A DNA stretch of 58,139 nt from the NCBI RefSeq assembly GCF_029968035.1, contig NZ_JASCIQ010000049.1, positions 1 to 58,139 on the forward strand. The letters are read 5' to 3'. The position numbers were made by a program, and so were the translations under genes. The notes under the pieces are model-generated. The model saw only the letters and a list, made by a program, of their open reading frames with translations, was not told the DNA's origin and made no database searches. This stretch comes from Streptomyces cavernicola (GTDB lineage Bacteria > Actinomycetota > Actinomycetes > Streptomycetales > Streptomycetaceae). This document shows positions 41,971 through 50,068 of the stretch, piece by piece. Numbering within the stretch: position 1 is the stretch's first letter; the number at the start of each line of letters is the position of its first letter.

Positions 41971-43596
41971 CTACGCGGCGGGGATCTTGACGGGCGGGGT
42001 GAACGGGTTCTTCATCGGGCCGAGCGCCGCCAGGTCCACCTCGACGAGCACGGGCCCGTCGGAGGCGACGGCCTCGTCGATCACGGCCTTCGCGTCCTCG
42101 GCGTCCGCGATCCGCAGGTACGGCAACCGGCAGGCCTGGGCGAGGAGTTCGAAGTCGGGCGTGGTCAGGTCGACGCCGGAGCGGCGGTCGGCGTACCGGT
42201 CCTGCATGTTGCGCAGCACGCCGTAGCCGCCGTCGTTGAAGACGAGCAGGGTCATGCGCGGCCGCTCCTGGGCGAGGGTGAGGAGTTCGCCGAGGTGGAC
42301 CGCGAGGCCGCCGTCGCCGGCGATCGCGACCGTCGGCCGCTCCGGGTCGGCGAGCGCCGCCCCGATGCCCATGCCGAGGCCCTGCCCGATGCCGCCGCCG
42401 CGCGGGAAGACGTTCGCCTTCGGGTCGTACATCTCCAGGAGGCGGTTGCCCCAGCTGCTGGAGGCGATGGTGACGTCGCGGGCGACCACGGCGTCCCGGG
42501 GGAGCGCGGCGCGCAGCGCGTCGCAGATCGCCGCCTGCGGGCCGATGTTGTCGTGCAGTGCGGCCCGGACGTCGGTGCGGACCTGGCCGACCCGCTCGGT
42601 CCACGCGGGCTCGGCGCGGCGGGCGTGCGGCAGCAGGGCCTTGAGGGTGTCGGCCGCGTCGCCGTGCAGGGCGTGCGTCGCCGGGTACACGCGGCCGAGC
42701 GCCGCCGCGTCGACGTCGATCTGGATGTGCTGCTCGGGAAGTTCGAGCGCGTAGTCGGACGTCTCGTTGGAGCGGAAGTGTGTGCCCACGGTGAGCAGCA
42801 GGTCCGCGTCGGCCAGCAGCGTGCGGCCGGCCGGGGTGGTGGCGAAGTTGCCGATGACCTGCGGGTGGTCCTCGGGGACGCTGCCACGCCCGGAGTTGGA
42901 GGTGAGCAGCCCGGCCCCGGTCGCCTCGACGAGCGCGGCCAGCTCGGGCCCGGCCGTGCACGCGCCGCCGCCCGCCCAGATCAGCGGACGCTCGGCCGAG
43001 GCCAACAGCTCGGCGGCGGCGGCGAGTTCAGCCGAATCGGCCGTCGGCGCGGGGGTCTCGGCAACGGTCGCGGGAGCGTCCGTCTGGGCCGCGTACTGCA
43101 GGTCGATCGGCCACTCGACGCTCGCCGGGCCGCCCGGCGCGGCCAGGGCTGCGGCGGCCGCCTCGCGCAGGATCCGGCCCGCCTCGTCGGCGGACGTCAC
43201 CGTCGCCGCGTACTTCGAGACGGCGGTCAGCATGCCCAGCTGGTCCTTGGTCTCGTGGATGAACCCGCGGCCGCTGCCCAGGAACTCCGTCTCGACCTGG
43301 CCGGTGACGTGCAGCACCGACGTGCCCGAGGCCAGCGCCTCGACGAGCGAGCCGGCCGCGTTGCCCGCGCCGGTGCCCGTCGAGGTGAGGGCGCAGCCGA
43401 GGGTGCCGCGGGCCCGGCCGTAGGCGTCGGCCGCGTTCACGGCGGTCGCCTCGTGCCGCACGGGCACGAACCGCAGCTCGCGGTCGACGGCCTCCACGAG
43501 GGGCAGGTTGTGGACCGAGACAATCCCGAAGACCGTGTCGATGCCGAGTTCCTTCAGGACGGCGACGAGGAGCGCGCCTCCATGGTCGTAACGCAT
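41971..43596 (-). CDS. Thiamine-diphosphate-dependent enzyme (acetolactate synthase / benzoylformate decarboxylase type)
   Basis: This 541-residue protein has the three-domain ThDP fold: N-terminal PYR domain with the cofactor-activating Glu49 in RHEATAVNAADAYGRARG, a central domain (ADLLLTVGTHF), and the C-terminal PP domain with GDG at 427-429 and the Asn454-Asp455 of FNDGGYG for Mg-ThDP. It probably decarboxylates or ligates a 2-oxo acid formed in the pathway. ATG 43596 has GAGGAG upstream. Lack of a small regulatory subunit and its operon context argue against an amino-acid biosynthetic role. Confidence 0.88.
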   Translation of the reverse strand: MRYDHGGALLVAVLKELGIDTVFGIVSVHNLPLVEAVDRELRFVPVRHEATAVNAADAYGRARGTLGCALTSTGTGAGNAAGSLVEALASGTSVLHVTGQVETEFLGSGRGFIHETKDQLGMLTAVSKYAATVTSADEAGRILREAAAAALAAPGGPASVEWPIDLQYAAQTDAPATVAETPAPTADSAELAAAAELLASAERPLIWAGGGACTAGPELAALVEATGAGLLTSNSGRGSVPEDHPQVIGNFATTPAGRTLLADADLLLTVGTHFRSNETSDYALELPEQHIQIDVDAAALGRVYPATHALHGDAADTLKALLPHARRAEPAWTERVGQVRTDVRAALHDNIGPQAAICDALRAALPRDAVVARDVTIASSSWGNRLLEMYDPKANVFPRGGGIGQGLGMGIGAALADPERPTVAIAGDGGLAVHLGELLTLAQERPRMTLLVFNDGGYGVLRNMQDRYADRRSGVDLTTPDFELLAQACRLPYLRIADAEDAKAVIDEAVASDGPVLVEVDLAALGPMKNPFTPPVKIPAA

Positions 43597-43607
43597 GCGG
43601 GTACTCC

Positions 43608-44384
43608 TCAGAGAATGCCGCGGCCGACTCCGCCGCAGACGTCGATGCTGGTTCCGGTGATGTACGAAGCCCGCGGCGAGAGCAGCGCGAGGATCGCGTA
43701 CGCGACCTCCTCGGCGCGGCCGAGCCGCCCGAGCGCGATGCCCCGGTCCGCGGCGAGCTCCGCCTGCCAGTCCTCGTAGGAGAGGCCCGAGTCGGCAGCG
43801 GCATGGCGGCGGGTCCACTGGCCGGTGTCGACCAGGCCCAGGCAGACCGAGTTGACCCGGACGCCGTCCGAAGCCAGCTCCTGGGACAGGGACTTGGAGA
43901 GGTTGAGGATGCCGGCGCGGGCGGCGCTGGTGGTGATCAGACGCGTCTCGGGCTGCTTGGCGAGGACCGCGTTGACGTTGACGACGGACGCCGCGTCCGA
44001 GGCCGACAGATACGCGCGGGCGGCCTGCAGCGGGTTGAGCACGCCCGCGAACTTCAGCTCCAGCTCGTCGCGCCAGTCGTCCTCGGTGGTGTCGTCGAGG
44101 CGCTTCATCCGGGACTGCCCGGCGTTGTTGACGAGCCCGTCCACGCGCCCGCCGAAGGCCTCGGCGGAGCTCCGCACGAACTCCCGCACGGCGTCGGCGT
44201 CGCGTACGTCGCACACGGCGGTGCAGAGCCGCTCGTGCTCCCCGATGCGCTTCAGGCGCTCGGCGTCACGGCCGCAGGTGGCGACGTTCGCGCCCTCGTC
44301 GAGCAGGGCGCGGACCGTGGCCAGGCCGACGCCCGAGCTGCCTCCGGTGACCACATAGGTCCGGTCGGCGAGGCCCAGATCCAT
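43608..44384 (-). CDS. Divergent SDR protein lacking the canonical catalytic tetrad
   Basis: This 258-residue Rossmann protein has the cofactor motif TGGSSGVG at 13-20 and NNAG at 86-89. The Asn-Ser-Tyr-Lys tetrad is altered throughout by eye alignment: Lys111 in ELKFAG for Asn, Asn138 in NVNAVLA for Ser, Thr152 for Tyr and Arg156 for Lys (TSAARAG in place of YxxxK). Fold and oligomer motifs are intact (NLSKSLSQEL). It may use a different mechanism or act as a partner of the normal SDR upstream. It lies 11 bp ahead of the ThDP gene. Confidence 0.85.
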   Translation of the reverse strand: MDLGLADRTYVVTGGSSGVGLATVRALLDEGANVATCGRDAERLKRIGEHERLCTAVCDVRDADAVREFVRSSAEAFGGRVDGLVNNAGQSRMKRLDDTTEDDWRDELELKFAGVLNPLQAARAYLSASDAASVVNVNAVLAKQPETRLITTSAARAGILNLSKSLSQELASDGVRVNSVCLGLVDTGQWTRRHAAADSGLSYEDWQAELAADRGIALGRLGRAEEVAYAILALLSPRASYITGTSIDVCGGVGRGIL

Positions 44385-44435
44385 AATCCTTCTCCAGTAC
44401 GGGAGTTGGGGCTGATTGCAGGTGGTGGCAGTGGG

Positions 44436-45191
44436 TCAGTGCATGGTGAAGCCGCCGTTGACGGCGACCACCTGTCCGGTCAGGTAGCGCGACTCCTCGG
44501 AGAGGAGGAACGCGGCGAGCCCGACCAGGTCGTCCGGCTGCTGCGGCCGGGAGATCGCCCGGTTCGCGGCGTACAGTCCGTGCCGCTCCTCCGGGACCGA
44601 CTCGGTCGCCTCGCCCTCGGTGAGGCCGGGCGCGAGGGCGTTCACGGTGATGCCGCGCTCGCCCAGCTCCCGTGCCATGGCCCGGGTCAGGGCGATGACG
44701 GCGCCCTTGGACGCGATGTAGTGCGCGAGCCGGGGCGAGCCGTAGAGCGCCGCGTCCGATGCGACGTTCACGATCCGTCCGACCGGGCCGAACAGCGGGT
44801 GCAGGGCCTTCGCGACGAGCCAGGGGCCGCGCGCGTTGACGGTCATCAGGCGGTCCCAGGTCTCGATGTCGATGTCCTGGAACTCCTTGCCGCCCACCCC
44901 GTTGGCGAGTGCGGCGTTGTTGACCAGGCCGTAGAGCCCGCCCAACTTCCGTACGGCGTCGGCCAGTTCGTCGACCGAGGCCGGGTCGGCCACGTCGCAG
45001 CGGACGAACCGGGCGTCGATGCCCTCGCCCCGCAGCTGCTCCGCGGCGGCCTCGCCGCGCTCGGCGTCGACCTCGGCGACGACGACCCGGAAGCCGTCCT
45101 CGCCGGCCCGGCGGGCCATGGCCAGTCCCAGGCCACGGCCCGCCCCGGTCACGACGACGAGCCGGCGGCCGTCGAAGGACTGGTCAGTCAC
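44436..45191 (-). CDS. SDR family oxidoreductase (candidate dihydrodiol or alcohol dehydrogenase)
   Basis: This 251-residue classical SDR has TGAGRGLG at 15-22, Asp/Glu after beta2 (VAEVD, suggesting NAD preference), NNAA, Asn119, Ser145, Tyr158 and Lys162 (YIASK). The GTG start at 45191 overlaps the cupin stop by 8 bp. With a Rieske oxygenase in the operon, oxidation of a cis-dihydrodiol or of a side-chain alcohol is the plausible reaction. Confidence 0.88.
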   Translation of the reverse strand: MTDQSFDGRRLVVVTGAGRGLGLAMARRAGEDGFRVVVAEVDAERGEAAAEQLRGEGIDARFVRCDVADPASVDELADAVRKLGGLYGLVNNAALANGVGGKEFQDIDIETWDRLMTVNARGPWLVAKALHPLFGPVGRIVNVASDAALYGSPRLAHYIASKGAVIALTRAMARELGERGITVNALAPGLTEGEATESVPEERHGLYAANRAISRPQQPDDLVGLAAFLLSEESRYLTGQVVAVNGGFTMH

Positions 45192-45705
45192 GGGTGATCC
45201 CGTACAGCGGCGAGTACTCGGGGTACGTCGGGACCTGCGGCTTCTGCGTGCCGATGACGACGCAGAACAGGGCGTCGGTGTCGCCCTCGTTCTTCAGGGA
45301 GCGGGTCACGCCGGCCGGGACGACGATCATGTCGCGGTAGCCGAGGGTGCGGTACTCGACCTCGTCGGGGCCGCGGTGGATGCCCACGCGGACCTGGCCC
45401 TCCAGGACGAAGAAGGCCTCTTCCACGTCGTGGTGGGTGTGGGCCGGGCCCTCGCCGCCCGGGGGAAGCAGCATGTTGGAGAAGGTGAAGCCGCCGGAGG
45501 GCAGGATGCGGTTGTCGCCCTCGTGGTTGCCGGTCGCGCCGGAGCCGACGTAGCGGATCTGTGCGCGCTTGTACTGCGGGCCGGCCTTCTCCTGGAAGGA
45601 GAGGGTGCCCCAGTCGGGCTCGCGGGACTCCTTGGAGGCGATCAGCGAGTCGGTGTACTTGCCGAGGTCGCCGCCGTTGTCGTACTCAGTGGTGGTCAGA
45701 GGCAT
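45184..45705 (-). CDS. Cupin domain protein
   Basis: This 173-residue single-cupin protein has motif 1 GEGPAHTHHDVEEAFFVLEG (His89, His91, Glu95). In motif 2 (VVPAGVTRSLKN) the usual metal-binding His is Arg. It could be a dioxygenase, isomerase or lyase acting on a ring-cleavage product, or a non-catalytic binder. ATG 45705 overlaps the hydrolase stop by 10 bp, and its own stop overlaps the SDR start, so translation is coupled across three genes. Confidence 0.85.
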   Translation of the reverse strand: MPLTTTEYDNGGDLGKYTDSLIASKESREPDWGTLSFQEKAGPQYKRAQIRYVGSGATGNHEGDNRILPSGGFTFSNMLLPPGGEGPAHTHHDVEEAFFVLEGQVRVGIHRGPDEVEYRTLGYRDMIVVPAGVTRSLKNEGDTDALFCVVIGTQKPQVPTYPEYSPLYGITRD

Positions 45706-46526
45706 GAGCGTGTCCTTTGCGAAGCGGTGACGATGTGCAGGTGGGACAGGACCCAGGCGTTGAACCGCTCGGGCTGTTCCTGGTTGGCCAGGTGACCGGC
45801 GTCCTTGACGATCACGTAGGCGCATTTGTGCAGTCCGCCGGCGAGTACCTGGGAGGCCTCGATTCCGGTGACCGTGTCGCGGTCGCCGCAGACCACGAGG
45901 GTCGGCGCGGTGACGGCGGACAGTTCGGGGCGCAGGTCGGCGGCGGCCATCGATTCGGCGGCGTACCCGTAGCCGGGCAGCCGGACCGAGCCGGCCATGG
46001 TGTCGACGACCCGGTCGACGAGCGCGGTGGGCGCCTCGGGCGAGACGAGCCGGGGCCCGCGCAGCGAGGCGAAGGCGCGCGGCCCGACCTCGGCGAGCTC
46101 CGTGACGCGGGCCCGCATCCCCGCGGCCTTCTCCGGGTCGGTCCCGGAGCCGGCGCTGGAGTCGGCGACGATCAGCGAGGCCACGAGCTCCGGGTGCCGG
46201 GCGGCGAGCCGCAGCGCGATCACGCCGCCCCAGGAGACGCCGAGGACGTGCGCGGGCTCGCCGTACGAACGGATCACGTCGGCGGCCGCGTCCGCGAACC
46301 CGTCCAGGTCCAACGGCTCTTCCGGGTCGGAGGACTTGGCGTATCCGGGCGCGTCCCAGGCGACGACGCGGGCGTGCGCGGAGAGCGCGTCCAGCTGCGG
46401 CGCGAACGCCGCCGAGGACGAGCCGATGCCGTGCAGGCAGAAGAGCAGCGGCCCTGCCGTGCCCGCCTCCTCGACGTGGACGGCGGTCACGGGCCGGGCG
46501 GCGGTCGCAGTCCGGGCGGCGGTCAA
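45696..46526 (-). CDS. Alpha/beta hydrolase, meta-cleavage-product or enol-lactone hydrolase type
   Basis: This protein of about 276 residues has the oxyanion motif CLHGIGSSS, the nucleophile elbow GVSWGG (Ser), the acid in VVCGDRDTVT and the catalytic His in KDAGHLANQEQP. The start is uncertain: TTG 46526 overlaps the upstream stop (TTGA), and GTG 46490 is a shorter option. The frame is open into the upstream gene but that is not a fusion. In an operon with extradiol dioxygenase it most likely cleaves the C-C bond of a 2-hydroxymuconate-type product. Confidence 0.87.
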   Translation of the reverse strand: MTAARTATAARPVTAVHVEEAGTAGPLLFCLHGIGSSSAAFAPQLDALSAHARVVAWDAPGYAKSSDPEEPLDLDGFADAAADVIRSYGEPAHVLGVSWGGVIALRLAARHPELVASLIVADSSAGSGTDPEKAAGMRARVTELAEVGPRAFASLRGPRLVSPEAPTALVDRVVDTMAGSVRLPGYGYAAESMAAADLRPELSAVTAPTLVVCGDRDTVTGIEASQVLAGGLHKCAYVIVKDAGHLANQEQPERFNAWVLSHLHIVTASQRTRSCL

Positions 46527-47320
46527 AGGATCTGTCCCGTCCGACCGGCGAGCGCCGCGAGCGAGCGGAGCACCGCGTACGGGACGACCTGGCTGGTGGC
46601 CGGGTTGCCCGGGTCGGGGGCGTGGGCGACCTCGAAGCGGTACGCGCCGTGCGTTCCGGAGGCTTCTACGACGTGGCGCGTGCGGGTCGCGCCCGGGTCC
46701 GCGACGACCTGGACCCGCACAGCGTCCAGGTCGCCGACGGCCAGGGCGACCGAGGCCGCGACGTTGGTCGACTTGGGGAACTTCACGGGGACGTCCCGCG
46801 CGGTGCCCGCCATCACCTCGACGGGGCCGGTGGCCGACCGCATCCGGGCCAGCAACTCCTCGTCCATCCACGGCTGTTCGAGGGTCGAGGGCAGCTTGGT
46901 GGTGGTGAGGCGCACCTCGTCGAGTGGGCCGAGCTGCCGTACGGCCTGCAGCAGGTCGAGGCCGCCGACGGCGCCGCCGGTGAAGTACACCCGGCCGGGG
47001 CCCGCCGCGAGCAGCCGCTTGGCGAGCTCGTCGTCGGTGAGCGCCCCGGTGGAGGCCACGAGCAGATCGGTGCCGGAGCTGAGGACGCGCTCGCCCCACT
47101 CCCGTACGACGCCCTGACCTGCGGCTTCCACGATCAGGTCGCAGCCGTCGATGGCCTCCTCGAAGGTGACCTGCGGCGCGGGCGCGGCCTCGCCGAGCGG
47201 CCGGTTGTCGACGATGGAGGTCAACTCGGCGCCCTCGATCTCCCCTTGGGCGAGTGCGGTGCCGACGACGCGGCCGATGGCGCCCCAGCCGACGAGTCCG
47301 ACCTTCAGAATCCTGGTCAC
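46523..47320 (-). CDS. Aspartate-dehydrogenase-like NAD(P) oxidoreductase
   Basis: This 265-residue protein has the dinucleotide fold VGLVGWGAIG, a DLIVEAAGQGVVREW segment, SSGTDLLVASTGAL and the aspartate dehydrogenase C-terminal signature FPKSTNVAASVALAVG, VQVVADPGA and HAPDPGNPATS. True AspDH (NadX) makes or uses iminoaspartate. Here it sits between extradiol dioxygenase and hydrolase genes, with GTGA and TTGA overlaps on both sides, so it is part of the degradative pathway. It may act on an amino or imino acid derived from a nitrogen-bearing substrate. Confidence 0.85.
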   Translation of the reverse strand: MTRILKVGLVGWGAIGRVVGTALAQGEIEGAELTSIVDNRPLGEAAPAPQVTFEEAIDGCDLIVEAAGQGVVREWGERVLSSGTDLLVASTGALTDDELAKRLLAAGPGRVYFTGGAVGGLDLLQAVRQLGPLDEVRLTTTKLPSTLEQPWMDEELLARMRSATGPVEVMAGTARDVPVKFPKSTNVAASVALAVGDLDAVRVQVVADPGATRTRHVVEASGTHGAYRFEVAHAPDPGNPATSQVVPYAVLRSLAALAGRTGQIL

Positions 47321-48225
47321 TTCTGCTCTCCTTCCGGCCGTCCGGCCATGTGGCAGCGGATGTCCTTCGACGGCGGCCCGGCCGTGCCCCACAGGTCGGA
47401 CAGCTCCGGGACCCGCCGCCACACCTTGGCGATCCAGCGGTCCTCGACGATCTGCGCGACCTCGGAGGTGTACTCGCAGACGAGTCCGGTCGGGTCGGTG
47501 AAGTAGGAGAAGGTGTTGTTGCCGGGCCCGTGCCGACCGGGACCCCACTGCGGGACGATCCCGTGGTGCCGAAGCCGTCCGAGGCCGCGCATGAAGTGGT
47601 CGACCGAGCTCATCTCGTACGCCACGTGGTTGAGGGAGACCCACTCGGCCTGGTTGAACGCGATGCAGTGGTGGTCGGCGTTGCAGCGCAGGAACGCCAT
47701 CTGGTGCTCGGACCAGTCGGAGACCCGCAGGCCGAGCACGTCGCAGTAGAAGGCGACGGCCGCGTCGATGTCGGGGGTGTTGAGGACGGTGTGCGTGACG
47801 CCGACCGGCACGGCTGCCTCGCGGCCGCGCGGCGTGACCGCCCAGGTCTCGGCGGACAGTTCGATCAGGCGGCCCTCGTGGTCGTGGAACCGAAGGCCGT
47901 AGCCGCCGCCGACCTGGTCGAGCGGGCCGGGCCCGGCGACCGGCTGGATGCCGCGGGCTTCGAGCCGCCGCGCCGCCTCGTCGATCTCGGCGGGGGTGGC
48001 CACGGCGAACACGATCCGGCCGAGGCCGGTGCGCTCGGAGCGGGTCAGCTGCAGGGCGTGGTGCTCCTCGCCGGTGCCGCGCAGCCAGCTCGCGCTGTGC
48101 TCGGACTCGACGACCTCCAGGCCCCAGGCGTCCTCGTAGAAGTCGGTGGCCTCGGCGAAGGCCGGGGTGAGCAGCTCGACCGAGCGCAGCGCGCGCAGCC
48201 GGGCGATCGGGGGGTGGTGGGTCAT
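47317..48225 (-). CDS. VOC family extradiol ring-cleavage dioxygenase (two-domain type I)
   Basis: This 302-residue protein is built of two vicinal-oxygen-chelate modules, about 10-130 and 140-275. The C-terminal module holds the Fe(II) facial triad: His145 (GVTHTVLNT), His200 (SLNHVAYE) and Glu251 (VCEYTSE). It should cleave a catecholic ring next to the hydroxyls (meta-cleavage). ATG 48225 has GGAGAG 5 nt upstream. It lies 22 bp after the aldehyde dehydrogenase gene. Substrate preference cannot be read. Confidence 0.9.
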   Translation of the reverse strand: MTHHPPIARLRALRSVELLTPAFAEATDFYEDAWGLEVVESEHSASWLRGTGEEHHALQLTRSERTGLGRIVFAVATPAEIDEAARRLEARGIQPVAGPGPLDQVGGGYGLRFHDHEGRLIELSAETWAVTPRGREAAVPVGVTHTVLNTPDIDAAVAFYCDVLGLRVSDWSEHQMAFLRCNADHHCIAFNQAEWVSLNHVAYEMSSVDHFMRGLGRLRHHGIVPQWGPGRHGPGNNTFSYFTDPTGLVCEYTSEVAQIVEDRWIAKVWRRVPELSDLWGTAGPPSKDIRCHMAGRPEGEQK

Positions 48226-48247
48226 GTGAACTCTCCGGCGGGGGTGG

Positions 48248-49735
48248 TCAGTTGGCCCAGGGCAGCGGTGCCGACGAGGTGCCCCAGTAGAGGGACTTCT
48301 GCCGCTGGTACTGGCGGATCCCGTCCCGGCCCTTCTCACGGCCGAGGCCGCTGTCCTTCATGCCGCCGAACGGGGTGGAGATGCTGAACTGCTTGTACGT
48401 GTTGATCCAGACGGTGCCCGCGTCGATCCGGCGCGCGATCCGCCAGGCGGCCCGGTGGTCCCGCGTCCAGATCCCGCAGGCCAGGCCGTACACGGAGTCG
48501 TTGGCCTGCGCGACCAGGTCCTCCTCGTCGTCGAAGGGAAGCGCCACGAGCACCGGCCCGAAGATCTCCTCCTGGCAGACCCGCGCGTCGTTGGAGAGCC
48601 CGTCGAGCACGGTCGGCAGGTAGTACGCCCCGTCGGCGTACCGCTCGCCCTCCGGCACGGCCCCGCCGGCGAGCACGTTCGCGCCCTCGGAGCGGGCCAG
48701 GTCCACGTACGCGGCGACCGAGTCCCGGTGCTTGTGGTGCACGAGCGGCGCGACCTGCGTGTCCGGGGCCGTACCGGGGCCGACTCGCAACTTCCGTACG
48801 CGCTCCGCGAGTTGACCGACGAAGTCGTTGTACAGCGAACGCGCCACGAAGAGCCGGGAACCGGCGATGCAGGACTGCCCGCTGGACGAGAACACCCCGA
48901 ACATCACCCCGGCGAGGGCCTGTTCGACGTCGGCGTCCGCCAGGACGACCGTCGGAGACTTGCCGCCCAGCTCCAGAGAGACCGGCATCAGCTTCTCGGC
49001 GGCGGCGTGGGCGAGGGTGCGCCCGGTCGAGGTGCCGCCGGTGAACGACACCTTGCCGACGAGCGGGTGGCGCACGATGGCGTCCCCGACCACGCTGCCA
49101 CGGCCGGGAAGGACCGCCAACAGGGCGGTGGGCAGGCCGAGTTCACCGAGCGCGCGGGTCACGAGGCGGCCGAGCGCGAGCGAGACCAGCGGCGTCCAGT
49201 CGGCGGGCTTCAGGAGTACCGCGTTGCCGCCGGCGAGGGCCGGGGCGAGCTTCTGCGCGTCGCTCGCGACCGGCGAGTTCCACGGGTTGATCGCGCCCAC
49301 GACGCCGATCGGCTCGTACACGCTCATCGTCACGTACGCCCCGCGCGCCGGGGTGATCGCCTCCTCGGCGGTCTCCAGGGCGGCGGCCGTGTACCGGAAC
49401 GTGCCGGCGGCGCTCGCGACCAGGGCGCGGGTCTCGGTGAGCGACTTGCCGGTGTCCGCGGTCTGCAGCGCGGCCAGCTGCTCCGCCTCGGCGTCGATCA
49501 ACTCCGCGATACGGACGAGGAGTCGAGCGCGCTGGTGGGGGAGCAGTTCGCGCCAGCGGGGGTCCGCCGCCGCGTTCGCCGCGGCCTCGGCCGCCTCGGC
49601 GACCTCCTCGACGGTGACCGCGTGCACGGTGGCGAGCGTGCGTCCGGTGGCCGGGTCGACGGTCTCGGTCGGGGCGCCTGCACCGCGGCGCCACTGGCCG
49701 GCGATCAGTGCCTCGTCCGGGGGAGTCGGGGGCAT
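48248..49735 (-). CDS. Aldehyde dehydrogenase
   Basis: This 495-residue NAD(P)-dependent aldehyde dehydrogenase has Asn153 (NPWNSPV), Glu256 (SLELGGKSP), the catalytic Cys289 (SSGQSCIAGSR), and PFGGMKDSGLGREKG near the C-terminus. ATG 49735 with AAGGAGA 5 nt upstream is the start. It is the first gene of the eleven-gene minus-strand operon and starts 57 bp from a 25-bp palindrome. Oxidation of a ring-cleavage semialdehyde or an aromatic aldehyde is likely. Confidence 0.92.
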   Translation of the reverse strand: MPPTPPDEALIAGQWRRGAGAPTETVDPATGRTLATVHAVTVEEVAEAAEAAANAAADPRWRELLPHQRARLLVRIAELIDAEAEQLAALQTADTGKSLTETRALVASAAGTFRYTAAALETAEEAITPARGAYVTMSVYEPIGVVGAINPWNSPVASDAQKLAPALAGGNAVLLKPADWTPLVSLALGRLVTRALGELGLPTALLAVLPGRGSVVGDAIVRHPLVGKVSFTGGTSTGRTLAHAAAEKLMPVSLELGGKSPTVVLADADVEQALAGVMFGVFSSSGQSCIAGSRLFVARSLYNDFVGQLAERVRKLRVGPGTAPDTQVAPLVHHKHRDSVAAYVDLARSEGANVLAGGAVPEGERYADGAYYLPTVLDGLSNDARVCQEEIFGPVLVALPFDDEEDLVAQANDSVYGLACGIWTRDHRAAWRIARRIDAGTVWINTYKQFSISTPFGGMKDSGLGREKGRDGIRQYQRQKSLYWGTSSAPLPWAN

Positions 49736-49791
49736 TCGGGTCTCCTTGCGGCGGCGGTCTACGGCCAAGTGCCTCGGTCGGCGACCTCGGC

Positions 49792-49816
49792 TAAGCGCTA
49801 GAAATCTAAGGGCTTA
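49792..49816. promoter_or_regulatory. 25-bp palindromic operator, copy 1 (aldehyde dehydrogenase side)
   Basis: Arms TAAGCGCTAG and CTAAGGGCTTA flank a short A/T centre, giving an imperfect dyad with the same length and ends as the site at 49911-49935. Confidence 0.65.
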
Positions 49817-49910
49817 AATATCTGCCGCGCAAGACCCCTCCCGCAAAACTTTGTTGGTCAATTCCCTGCCCAAGCTCTTGACGTCAGCAGGTGAGGCGGG
49901 GGATACAAGT

Positions 49911-49935
49911 TAAGCCCTAAGAAATTTTGGGCTTA
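49911..49935. promoter_or_regulatory. 25-bp palindromic operator, copy 2 (MFS side)
   Basis: Arms TAAGCCC and GGGCTTA are perfect, with an AT-rich centre. It directly follows the -10 box of the MFS promoter, the position expected for a repressor. Confidence 0.7.
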
Positions 49936-50068
49936 CCGATTCCTGGCCCTGCGGTGATTCTTCGTTCATCATCAGGTCCAGGGGTAGGACTCGGTTTCTC
50001 GTCCCAGGCATCGGCCTTCCGCCCGGGGCCCCAGACCCGCCGCCCCTCTCACGCCGCGGAGTACCTGC

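Larger units (their letters stand above)
49736..50068. promoter_or_regulatory. Divergent promoter region of the catabolic operon and the MFS gene
   Basis: This 333-bp gap holds an AT-rich patch unusual for the genome. On the plus strand TTGACG (49878-49883), 18 bp, GATACA (49902-49907) is a likely promoter, and a 25-bp palindrome follows immediately at 49911-49935. A matching palindrome at 49792-49816 lies near the start of the aldehyde dehydrogenase gene. No gene is seen. Confidence 0.75.

Noticed and set aside
45696..47099. Apparent fusion of the alpha/beta hydrolase with the upstream gene.
   Set aside because: The N-terminal part is an out-of-frame reading of the AspDH-like gene; the hydrolase begins at the overlapping TTG or a later GTG.
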